Part shown: piece by piece, positions 22,574 to 29,111 of the stretch
Layout of the letters: every line of letters begins with the position of its first letter
Numbering within the stretch: the first letter of the stretch is position 1
From: an uncultured Clostridium sp.
GTDB taxonomy: Bacteria > Bacillota > Clostridia > Oscillospirales > Acutalibacteraceae
DNA length: 29,111 bases
Assembly (NCBI GenBank): GCA_934717555.1
Contig: CAKUYY010000015.1
Span: forward strand, 1-29,111
Reading direction: 5' to 3'
Notes under the pieces: generated by a model
Databases searched by the model: none
Told to the model about the DNA's origin: nothing
What the model saw: only the letters and a program-made list of their open reading frames with translations
Translations under genes and position numbers: made by a program

Positions 22574-23909
22574 GAAATGGACGGGAGTTGGAAAGTATAT
22601 TTTGGCGGTTTTGCTGGCGGTCACCGTAGCCACTGCGCCAAATTTACATTATATATCCCAGGTATCCGCTGCAGATATATCAGCTTCTGAACAGGAAAAG
22701 GAAGACCTGGAAAAGAAAAATGAAGAGCTGACCCAGCAACTGGAACAGGCTCGGCAGAATACAGAAGATAAACGAGCCCACAAGGAAGCACTGGAACAAA
22801 AAATACAGGTGCTTCAGCAACAGGTTCAGGAAAACAATCAGGAAATGCAGCAACTGGATCAAGAAATTCAGGAATTGGAAACTCAGATTGCAGATAAACA
22901 GAAGGAAATCGATGAGGGGATGGAGACCCTGAAGCTTCGTCTGAGAGCCATCTATATGGCGGGGGAAGCTTCTGCCTTGGACATTATTCTGAACTCCACC
23001 GATGTCAATGATTTTTTGGATAAGGTTATGATTGTTCAGAATGTAACCGCCCATGATATGGATTTAATCCAGAAATTACAGAATAGCATGGCAGAAATTC
23101 AAACTGAAAAAGATCAAATAGATCAAAAGAAGGAACAAGCTACCCAGACAAAACAGGAGCTGGATGCCCAAGTTTCTGAAATTTCCCAGCTGATGGAAGA
23201 AGATATGCAGGTTATTGAGGAACTGGAGGGACAGGAGCAGAGTATCCAGGGAACTCTCGACGAGAATAATTCTCAGTTACAGAGTATTGAGGAAGAAATC
23301 CGTCAATACTATGAACAAAAGAGACAGGAAGAGGAGAGAAGAAGACAAGAAGAAAGTTCTTCTAATAATGATACCTCCAATCAGTCCGATAATAAACCGT
23401 CTGATACTGGAAATTCCGGTGGCGGGAACAGTGGTAGTTCTGGAGGAAGTTCCAGTGGAGGCAATTCTGGAAGTGGTTCTATCAACGAGGGACAGCTTGC
23501 ATGGCCTACACCAGGCTTCTATTACCTGTCCTCTTATTGGGGAGATGGCCGTAACCATGGGGCCATTGATATCGCAGGAGGAGGTATTTATGGGGCCAAT
23601 GTAGTGGCGGCGGATAATGGTACAGTCATCGCCGCCTATAGCGGGTGTTCCCATGACTATCCCAAAGACATGTCTGCCAGCTGTGAATGCGGGGGCGGAT
23701 ATGGAAATTATGTAATGATTGCCCACGATGATGGTACCATCATGACCGTATATGGGCATCTCAGCCATGTAGGAGTTAGCGTAGGGCAGCATGTCTCCAA
23801 AAATCAGATTATTGGACAGGTGGGAACGACAGGAAGATCTACAGGTCCCCATCTGCATTATGAGGTCCGGGTAAATGGTGTGAAGCAGGACCCCATGAAG
23901 TGGTATTGA
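22563..23909 (+). CDS. PcsB/CwlO-like coiled-coil murein hydrolase with M23 (LytM) domain
   Basis: Secreted peptidoglycan hydrolase, the likely effector of FtsEX. The 448-residue protein has a signal peptide (about residues 1-36, ending near SQVSA), a long coiled coil (about 38-255), a Ser/Gly/Asn-rich linker (about 262-308) and a C-terminal M23 metallopeptidase domain. Zinc ligands are His332 and Asp336 in NHGAID, and His432 in PHLHYEV with His430 beside it. An insert within the domain carries Cys362, His364, Cys374 and Cys376. I choose TTG 22563, with GGAGGAG 6 bases upstream, over ATG 22548, which lacks a ribosome site. The start overlaps ftsX by 11 bases. Whether it cuts as amidase or endopeptidase is not readable. 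Confidence 0.92.
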   Translation: MAGKKWTGVGKYILAVLLAVTVATAPNLHYISQVSAADISASEQEKEDLEKKNEELTQQLEQARQNTEDKRAHKEALEQKIQVLQQQVQENNQEMQQLDQEIQELETQIADKQKEIDEGMETLKLRLRAIYMAGEASALDIILNSTDVNDFLDKVMIVQNVTAHDMDLIQKLQNSMAEIQTEKDQIDQKKEQATQTKQELDAQVSEISQLMEEDMQVIEELEGQEQSIQGTLDENNSQLQSIEEEIRQYYEQKRQEEERRRQEESSSNNDTSNQSDNKPSDTGNSGGGNSGSSGGSSSGGNSGSGSINEGQLAWPTPGFYYLSSYWGDGRNHGAIDIAGGGIYGANVVAADNGTVIAAYSGCSHDYPKDMSASCECGGGYGNYVMIAHDDGTIMTVYGHLSHVGVSVGQHVSKNQIIGQVGTTGRSTGPHLHYEVRVNGVKQDPMKWY

Positions 23910-23935
23910 TACCATGAAATGAATCGGGGTGTATC

Positions 23936-25237
23936 ATGGGAAAGAAGGTATCCATAGGTGTTGTAATCGCATTGGTTGCCCTTACAGCCGCTGTTACCTT
24001 TACATTGAGTTACCATATGGCGATGTCGACATTCAACAAAACCGTAGCGGATGTTAACGAGCGGCAACAAATGTATCAAAAACTTTCCGAAATTGACCAG
24101 CGTGTCCGCCAGAATTATTTGGGAACCATTGATGAATCCAGTCTTTCGGATGGGATCAGCGCAGGATATCTCAGTGGGCTTTCAGACCCTGAAGGAAGGT
24201 ATCTCAGTGCGGAAGAATATAAAGAATTTTTAGCTGGTGCTTCCGATGATTCGGTGGGGATTGGAATAGAAACCATACAAGATGATGATGGAAACATGGA
24301 AGTTATTTCTGTGGCAGCAGGTTCCCCAGCAGAAAAGGAAGGAATCCTCAAGGGGGACGTTATCATCCGGATTGGTGGAAATGAGGTTCAGCGGATTGGC
24401 TATGGAGATGCTGTTAAAAAATTAGATGGAGCGCTTGGCTCTACGATAGAGATAGAACTCCTTCGGTTGGAAGAAGGGGAAAACACAGGGGAAAGCTTAG
24501 AAAATATTCAACTTACCGTTACTAGGGAAGTATATGAATATCACAATATTTTTTCCGAGTTGTTACAAGGGTCTATCGGTTATCTCAGGGTTTCCCAATT
24601 TACTGCACAGACAGTGGAAGAATTTCAGCAAGAAGTGGACAACCTGTTAGAGCAGGGTGTATCCAGCTTGATTTTTGATATCAGAAATAATGCTGGTGGT
24701 GATGTGGAAGCTGTCGGCGAAATACTAGATCAGCTGTTACCAGCGGGGAATTTAATTGGCACAATAGATAAGGAAGGAAAAATAGAATTTCAGATTCAAT
24801 CAGACGCCAACGAGCTGAATATTCCTATGGCGGTGCTAGTCAATGATGGGACGTCTGGAGCGGCAGAGTTGTTTGCCTCTGCTATCAAGGATTTCCGAAA
24901 AGGAGGCATTATTGGGGAAACTACCGCGGGGAAAGGGACAAAAAATAAGGTGTTTCCTTTGTCTGACGGTTCCGCGATTGTTATTTCTATTGCCAATTAT
25001 GTCACCATGAATGGACAGAGTTTCACAGATTTGGGGATTTCTCCAAATGAAGCGGTGACATTGGAGGAGGAGCAGCGCAAACTGCTCAATCGAAGGGCTC
25101 TGGATCCGGCGGCCGATCCTCAATTGCAGGCAGCTATTACTTTTTTAGGGGGAACCGTTTCCCCTGAACAGGAAGAATCAGAGCGATCAGAGATAGATAC
25201 TTCTTCTGTCGCAGAGGATATGGAAGAATCTCAATAA
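23936..25237 (+). CDS. CtpA-type S41 carboxyl-terminal processing protease
   Basis: Membrane-anchored serine protease of the S41 family. The 433-residue protein has an N-terminal signal-anchor (about residues 6-30), a segment typical of CtpA N-termini (IDQRVRQNYLGTIDESSLSDG; SDPEGRYLS), a PDZ domain (about 95-185; AAGSPAEKEGILKGDVIIRIGG) and the catalytic domain with the Ser307-Lys333 dyad (DGTSGAAELFASA; GETTAGKGT). The acidic, Ser-rich C-terminal tail is probably disordered. It follows the M23 gene by 26 bases and is in the same operon. CtpA proteases in other bacteria degrade murein hydrolases, so a role in tuning the M23 enzyme is a reasonable inference. TCGGGGTG precedes ATG 23936. Confidence 0.93.
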   Translation: MGKKVSIGVVIALVALTAAVTFTLSYHMAMSTFNKTVADVNERQQMYQKLSEIDQRVRQNYLGTIDESSLSDGISAGYLSGLSDPEGRYLSAEEYKEFLAGASDDSVGIGIETIQDDDGNMEVISVAAGSPAEKEGILKGDVIIRIGGNEVQRIGYGDAVKKLDGALGSTIEIELLRLEEGENTGESLENIQLTVTREVYEYHNIFSELLQGSIGYLRVSQFTAQTVEEFQQEVDNLLEQGVSSLIFDIRNNAGGDVEAVGEILDQLLPAGNLIGTIDKEGKIEFQIQSDANELNIPMAVLVNDGTSGAAELFASAIKDFRKGGIIGETTAGKGTKNKVFPLSDGSAIVISIANYVTMNGQSFTDLGISPNEAVTLEEEQRKLLNRRALDPAADPQLQAAITFLGGTVSPEQEESERSEIDTSSVAEDMEESQ

Positions 25238-25258
25238 AAAAACAGTAATACATGTAAA

Positions 25259-25288
25259 ATAGAAAGGGCAGTTTCTGCATCTTTCTAT
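25259..25288 (+). repeat. Hairpin downstream of the S41 protease gene
   Basis: ATAGAAAG and CTTTCTAT (25259-25266, 25281-25288) enclose GCAG-TTT-CTGC. No T-run follows, so it may be a 3'-end stabiliser ahead of the true terminator. Confidence 0.5.
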
Positions 25289-25294
25289 CAAAGG

Positions 25295-25340
25295 AAAAAG
25301 CGTTCTTTGAAGTTAGTTTGATTTCAGAGGGCGCTTTTTT
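25295..25340 (+). terminator. Terminator of the ftsEX-M23-S41 operon
   Basis: Arms 25295-25311 and 25322-25338 form a 17-pair stem including three G-T pairs, ending in a T6 run (25335-25340). It closes the operon before the unrecognised gene. Confidence 0.8.
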
Positions 25341-25419
25341 GAGCAGAGGAGGCTTTGATTCCTGTAGATAAGGGATAGAGGTACCATTTTCCGCATAGAC
25401 TAGAGCGGAGGTGGTGAAA

Positions 25420-26247
25420 GTGCCCACAATACTATCCATAACCTCAGAAACAAAAAGGGGAGTATTTTCCTCTCTTTTTCATCGAAAGAAGATGATGATA
25501 ACGGATTATCAGGTACAAGGGCATACCATACGCCTGATTTCATATTCCCAACATAGAGGGAAAATTCCCTGGAAGACGATTTCTTCCTCAATAGCCCCGG
25601 CGGATCAGAAAAGGCTGCTTTGCCCTGCATCCCTGCGGATTCCCCAAGAAACAGGCTTGAAAGGCTTTGTTCCTTCTCGTTATAGGTCACTTATGGCTCA
25701 AAATATATTTTTTTCCGTGCTAAACCAGGCGGATATCCCACCACGCCATTTACAACTCATGTTGTATGACCCTTGCGCACATTATCAGGAGGCGGCCAAG
25801 AGGATGATGTCTTATTGTAGCCAGCTTTGGATTTATACTGAAAATCCTATCGACTATAGAAAAGCGATACAAGAGATGAGGGAAGAATTAGGAGGAGAGC
25901 CTTTATTGACGGATCGGATGGAGAATATCCGGGGATGTCAGGCGATTTTATGCCCAGGAAGATGGATAACTCCCTATATGGCAGAAGATCATCCAATGCT
26001 TTTTTCAGGCTTTCCTCCTTTGGCGTCGTTCCATGGTTTGTTTTTTTGGCGCTATCATATGAATTTGCCGAAAGAATATCGGCATATCTGCCCACTATCC
26101 CTGGAAAACTTTTATTTTTTGGCGGCTTTATATGAGTTATGTGGGATACATGACCTAGCACGGCTGATACCCGATAGTTGTATTTGCGGGGAGGAAGATT
26201 ATCCTTTGGAAAGATTGGCGGAAATTCTGCAAAAATCCGCAAAATAA
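25420..26247 (+). CDS. Uncharacterised protein, possibly Rossmann-like middle region
   Basis: I do not recognise this 275-residue protein. It has no signal peptide or membrane segment. Residues about 105-185 alternate strand and helix: LQLMLYD, then AHYQEAAKRMMSYC, LWIYTENP, YRKAIQEMREELG, PLLTDRM and AILCPG. This recalls a Rossmann-like sheet but lacks a glycine-rich nucleotide loop. The C-terminal third is rich in aromatics (FHGLFFWRYH; NFYFLAALYELCGIHDLARLI). It has eight Cys residues, scattered. GTG 25420 is chosen because GGAGG lies 8 bases upstream. It sits between the envelope operon and greA with its own ribosome site; its promoter is not obvious. Intact length and clear codon structure argue that it is real. 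Confidence 0.75.
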   Translation: MPTILSITSETKRGVFSSLFHRKKMMITDYQVQGHTIRLISYSQHRGKIPWKTISSSIAPADQKRLLCPASLRIPQETGLKGFVPSRYRSLMAQNIFFSVLNQADIPPRHLQLMLYDPCAHYQEAAKRMMSYCSQLWIYTENPIDYRKAIQEMREELGGEPLLTDRMENIRGCQAILCPGRWITPYMAEDHPMLFSGFPPLASFHGLFFWRYHMNLPKEYRHICPLSLENFYFLAALYELCGIHDLARLIPDSCICGEEDYPLERLAEILQKSAK

Positions 26248-26252
26248 GTTGC

Positions 26253-26281
26253 TTGACAGAGCGACTGTTGTTGTCTATAAT
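26253..26281 (+). promoter_or_regulatory. Perfect consensus sigma-A promoter of greA
   Basis: TTGACA (26253-26258), a 17-base spacer and TATAAT (26276-26281) match the consensus at all twelve positions. The -35 lies 6 bases past the stop codon of the preceding gene. Confidence 0.92.
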
Positions 26282-26290
26282 ACTAGTATT
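26279..26290. promoter_or_regulatory. Palindrome overlapping the greA -10 and start site
   Basis: AATACTAGTATT is a perfect 12-base palindrome that includes the end of the -10 element and the predicted start point. A protein bound here would block a promoter that otherwise should be constitutively strong. It may also be chance in AT-rich sequence. Confidence 0.4.
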
Positions 26291-26307
26291 GTCCAAAAAT
26301 ACAATCA

Positions 26308-26359
26308 TGAGGCGAGAAATTTAACAGAGAGGTTCTGAGAAATAAAATGCCTCAGGAAC
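26308..26359 (+). promoter_or_regulatory. greA leader with two mutually exclusive hairpins
   Basis: TGAGGC (26308-26313) can pair with GCCTCA (26349-26354). Alternatively GTTCTGAG (26332-26339) can pair with CTCAGGAAC (26351-26359) with one bulge. Both use 26351-26354, so only one can form. Neither is followed by a T-run. The likely greA ribosome site (26363-26370) is immediately downstream, so an effect on translation is conceivable. Confidence 0.35.
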
Positions 26360-26382
26360 ACTGAAAGGTGGCAGCCCATTTC

Positions 26383-26856
26383 ATGGTAAAACAAGTTTTG
26401 TTAACAGATGACGGCCTTCGCAATTTGGAACAAGAGCTTGAATATTTAAAGACTGTAAAACGCAAAGAAATTGCGGAAAAAATAAAGGTTGCCCTGTCTT
26501 TTGGCGATCTCTCGGAGAACAGCGAATATGACGAGGCAAAAAATGAACAGGCTATAACGGAAGCTCGTATCGCAGATATTGAGAGTATGCTGAAAAATGT
26601 GAAGATCATTGATAAGAGTGAGCTATCCACGGAAGTCATTCATATTGGTTCCAATATTAAAGTGAATGATGTGGAGTTCGACGAAGTCTGTGATTACCAG
26701 ATCGTTGGTTCCAATGAGGCGGATCCCGCCAACGGAAGGATTTCCGATGAATCCCCAGTGGGGAAAGGCCTGTTGGGGCATAAGGTTGGCGATCGAGTTG
26801 AAATTGAAACTCCCGCCGGGACGATGGTGTATGAGGTATTGGAAATATCTAAGTAA
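26383..26856 (+). CDS. greA: Transcription elongation factor GreA
   Basis: GreA enters the secondary channel of stalled RNA polymerase and stimulates cleavage of backtracked transcripts. The 157-residue length is normal. The N-terminal coiled coil (LTDDGLRNLEQELEYLK; RKEIAEKIKVALSFGDL) carries the acidic tip in GDLSENSEYDEAKNEQA, and the C-terminal FKBP-like domain ends with SPVGKGLLGHKVGD and ETPAGTMVYEVLEI. I choose ATG 26383 because relatives begin with M-x-K-Q-V-x-L-T; the GTG at 26368 lies inside the only ribosome-site-like sequence (GAAAGGTGG), which is slightly distant (12 bases) from 26383. It has a perfect promoter and is followed by a hairpin and lysS. Confidence 0.95.
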   Translation: MVKQVLLTDDGLRNLEQELEYLKTVKRKEIAEKIKVALSFGDLSENSEYDEAKNEQAITEARIADIESMLKNVKIIDKSELSTEVIHIGSNIKVNDVEFDEVCDYQIVGSNEADPANGRISDESPVGKGLLGHKVGDRVEIETPAGTMVYEVLEISK

Positions 26857-26861
26857 TGGAG

Positions 26862-26904
26862 ATGCGGGCAGGAGTGGAGAGTGAGCACACCTGTCCGCAT
26901 TTTG
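26862..26904 (+). terminator. Hairpin between greA and lysS
   Basis: An 11-pair stem with one G-T pair (26862-26872 with 26890-26900) and a 17-base loop is followed by TTTGT. The short U-tract suggests partial termination, so some read-through into lysS is likely. Confidence 0.65.
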
Positions 26905-26930
26905 TATAGAACAAAGGGGGAGACGTCAAA

Positions 26931-28433
26931 ATGAGTGAAAAAGTAGAAAATAGTCAGGTGGAAAAGGAACAGGACCTCAGCGAATTGCTGCAAATACGTA
27001 GGGACAAGCTGGCGGCGCTTCAGGAAAAGGGGGAAGACCCCTTTGAAATTACCGTCTGCCATCCGGATATCCACGCCGCGGAAATTGTAGAACGTTTTGA
27101 AGAGCTGGAAGGCAAGGATGTTTGCATCGCGGGCAGAATCATGAGCTGGCGTGAGATGGGAAAGGCCAGCTTTATGGATATCCATGACCGTACAGGGAGA
27201 ATGCAGGTTTATTTGCGTATCAACGACCTAGGGGAAGAGGTATACAAGGGATTTGCTGATTGGGACATCGGAGACGTGGCCTGTGTCAAGGGCTTTGTTT
27301 TCCGTACCCGCCGCGGGGAAATCTCTGTCCATGCCAAAGAAGTACAGCTGCTGAGCAAATCGTTGCTCCCTTTGCCCGATAAATTCCACGGGCTGACCAA
27401 TACGGACCTTCGCTATCGCCAGCGCTATGTGGATCTGATTGTCAACCCAGAGGTAAAGGACACCTTTGTCAAACGCAGCGCCATTATCAAATCTATCCGG
27501 AATTTTATGGACAACCAGGGATTTATTGAGGTAGAGACCCCTATTCTCAATACCATTCCAGGCGGTGCGGCTGCCAGACCCTTTATTACCCATCACAATA
27601 CGCTGGATATCGATCTTTACCTGCGAATTGCGCCGGAACTGTACTTAAAGAGGCTGATTGTAGGAGGAATGGAGCGGGTCTATGAAATTGGCCGCTTGTT
27701 CCGAAATGAAGGGATGGACGTCAAACATAACCCGGAATTTACCAGCATTGAGCTGTATCAGGCGTATACGGATTATCACGGTATGATGGAAATTACGGAA
27801 AATATGATCAATCAGGCCGCGAAAGAGGTATGCAAGGCGGAGAAAATTACTTACCAGGGAGAAGAAATTGACTTATCGCTGCCCTTCCGCCGTGTGTCCA
27901 TGCTGGATGCGGTAAAAGAGTATACAGGATTGGATTTCGCTTCTTTCCTGGGAGATACGGAAAAAGCTCTGGAAGTGGCAAAAGAGTTGGGATTGGAAAC
28001 CAAGAAGACAGATACCTGGGGTGATTTTCTCAACCTGGTGTTTGAGGAAAAGGTGGAGGAAAACCTGGTACAGCCTACCTTCATTTACGATTATCCTGTG
28101 GAAGTATCCCCTCTTACCAAGAGAAAGAAGGACTGCCCGCAGCTGGTGGAACGCTTTGAGCTGTTTATTACCCGCAGGGAGTTTGCCAACGCTTATTCTG
28201 AGCTCAATGATCCTATCGATCAAAGGGAACGTTTCCAGCGTCAGGTGGAACTGCGCGAGGCAGGAGACGACGAAGCCAATATGCTGGACGAGGATTTCTT
28301 GACGGCTTTAGAGTATGGAATGCCTCCTACCGGCGGTATGGGTATGGGAATCGACCGCTTGGCCATGCTGCTCACTGACAGCGCCTCCATCCGCGATGTT
28401 TTATTGTTCCCGACCATGAAGCCAAGGGATTGA
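26931..28433 (+). CDS. lysS: Lysyl-tRNA synthetase, class II
   Basis: Charges tRNA-Lys. The 500-residue protein has an N-terminal OB-fold anticodon-binding domain (about residues 60-160; DVCIAGRIMSWREMGKASF) and a class II catalytic core: motif 1 region (FMDNQGFIEVETPILNTIPG), motif 2 (RLFRNEGMDVKHNPEFTSIE) and motif 3 (GGMGMGIDRLAMLL). Its length and motifs are normal. AAGGGGGAG precedes ATG 26931. greA-lysS adjacency is common in Firmicutes. No T-box is seen. No clear terminator follows, so the next gene may be co-transcribed. Confidence 0.97.
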   Translation: MSEKVENSQVEKEQDLSELLQIRRDKLAALQEKGEDPFEITVCHPDIHAAEIVERFEELEGKDVCIAGRIMSWREMGKASFMDIHDRTGRMQVYLRINDLGEEVYKGFADWDIGDVACVKGFVFRTRRGEISVHAKEVQLLSKSLLPLPDKFHGLTNTDLRYRQRYVDLIVNPEVKDTFVKRSAIIKSIRNFMDNQGFIEVETPILNTIPGGAAARPFITHHNTLDIDLYLRIAPELYLKRLIVGGMERVYEIGRLFRNEGMDVKHNPEFTSIELYQAYTDYHGMMEITENMINQAAKEVCKAEKITYQGEEIDLSLPFRRVSMLDAVKEYTGLDFASFLGDTEKALEVAKELGLETKKTDTWGDFLNLVFEEKVEENLVQPTFIYDYPVEVSPLTKRKKDCPQLVERFELFITRREFANAYSELNDPIDQRERFQRQVELREAGDDEANMLDEDFLTALEYGMPPTGGMGMGIDRLAMLLTDSASIRDVLLFPTMKPRD

Positions 28434-28572
28434 TGAATGTCCACAATGCTTAAATTACCGGGACGGTTTCTATAAAGAGGGGAGAAACTTCTCAAAAAGG
28501 ATAAGAAACAATGATGTTTGGATGTTTCCGGAGTAGTTCGACAAAATATAAAGCCAGAAGGAGTGAATAATC

Positions 28573-29111
28573 ATGGCCAGAGATAGGTATCTATGGAATG
28601 CGGGGGAAGATACCATTCACGACCCCAGCAAAGAACAGAAAATTACCACCAAAAAGCAGAAGAGGGAAAACTTTTGGTTTTATCACAAATGGCACATTGT
28701 CATCTGTGTGGTATGTGCGGCTTTGGTAGGTTTATTCCTTTATGATATGTTGAATCAGGAAAATCCCGATTATGAAATTGCATTTTTGACTGACAGCGCT
28801 TATATGAAGACGGATATTGAGAGGATCAAGAACCAGATAACCTCAGTAGCTGACGACAAGAACGGGGATGGAGAGGTACTGGTTACCATCAACGAGTATA
28901 TTGTCAGTGGAAATGGAAATGGGCAGGTAGAGATGGCCGCTATGGCCAGGGTGATCAACGACCTTTCCAATTATGAGAGCGTCATTTATATTATGGACGA
29001 AAATAATTTGGCGGAAGAACAATCTCAAAACCCCAGCCTGTTTGCCTATGCGGATGGGAGTACCCCTCCGGCGGATGAAACAGATTACAGCAATATTGGT
29101 GTATTATGGAA
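28573..29111 (+). CDS. Membrane-anchored protein of unknown function, truncated by the window end
   Basis: The frame is open from ATG 28573 to the last base (179 codons visible). AAGGAG lies about 9 bases upstream. The N-terminal 40 residues are polar and basic (ARDRYLWNAGEDTIHD; TTKKQKRENFWFYHKW), followed by one hydrophobic segment (about residues 43-62, HIVICVVCAALVGLFLYDML). The rest should be outside the cell. It contains an Asp/Asn/Gly-rich loop (DDKNGDGEV) resembling an EF-hand calcium loop. I do not recognise the family; similar membrane-anchored proteins with a DxNxDG loop are common in Clostridia. It follows lysS by 139 bases with no clear terminator between. Confidence 0.8.
   Translation, partial: MARDRYLWNAGEDTIHDPSKEQKITTKKQKRENFWFYHKWHIVICVVCAALVGLFLYDMLNQENPDYEIAFLTDSAYMKTDIERIKNQITSVADDKNGDGEVLVTINEYIVSGNGNGQVEMAAMARVINDLSNYESVIYIMDENNLAEEQSQNPSLFAYADGSTPPADETDYSNIGVLW

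Noticed and set aside
28511..28570. 19-codon open frame ending just before the last gene
   Set aside because: Weak ribosome site, no recognisable content and short enough to be chance; translational coupling to the next gene is possible but unsupported.

Overview
This window looks like ordinary chromosome from a gut-type member of the Clostridia, probably Oscillospirales (Ruminococcaceae or Acutalibacteraceae-like). That placement is inference from gene content and style: moderate GC, strong AGGAGG-type ribosome sites, some GTG/TTG starts, a PyrR attenuator, a DUF4830 protein, an MsmX-type ATPase and an ftsEX-M23-S41 cluster. I see no phage, insertion sequence, CRISPR array, tRNA or rRNA.

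Region 1 (1-7481) is a pyrimidine operon: PyrR attenuator leader, pyrR, pyrC, pyrF, carA, carB, closed by a strong bidirectional terminator. A good internal promoter precedes pyrC. The most striking observation in the window is here. CarA, the glutaminase subunit of carbamoyl-phosphate synthetase, has lost all three catalytic triad residues (Cys to Gly255, His to Glu340, Glu to Ser342). Its reading frame, fold motifs and glutamine-contact residues remain, and CarB looks intact. This predicts an ammonia-dependent bacterial enzyme, comparable in logic to vertebrate CPS I.

Region 2 (7482-12399) is a set of small units: a minus-strand VTC-domain (polyphosphate polymerase-like) protein; a divergent aminotransferase followed by trpS; a minus-strand SnoaL/DUF4440-like protein with a structured, unexplained stretch downstream; and a DUF1273 SLOG-fold protein.

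Region 3 (12400-18204) holds an EF-G-like GTPase with an altered G4 motif, a minus-strand lipoprotein divergent from a sodium:neurotransmitter-symporter-family transporter, a DUF4830 protein, and an RsuA-type rRNA pseudouridine synthase.

Region 4 (18205-25340) holds a lone MsmX/UgpC-type sugar ABC ATPase behind an operator-like palindrome, a PucR/CdaR-type regulator, and then a tightly coupled cell-envelope operon: ftsE, ftsX, a PcsB/CwlO-like coiled-coil M23 hydrolase with a cysteine-rich insert, and a CtpA-type S41 protease. FtsEX is known to activate coiled-coil murein hydrolases across the membrane, so this order reads as a cell-division wall-cleavage module.

Region 5 (25341-29111) holds an unrecognised 275-residue protein, greA behind a perfect consensus promoter and a switch-like leader, lysS, and the start of a membrane-anchored protein that runs off the window end.

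Most genes are on the plus strand. Three are on the minus strand (VTC, SnoaL-like, lipoprotein), and each shares a convergent bidirectional terminator region with its plus-strand neighbour.
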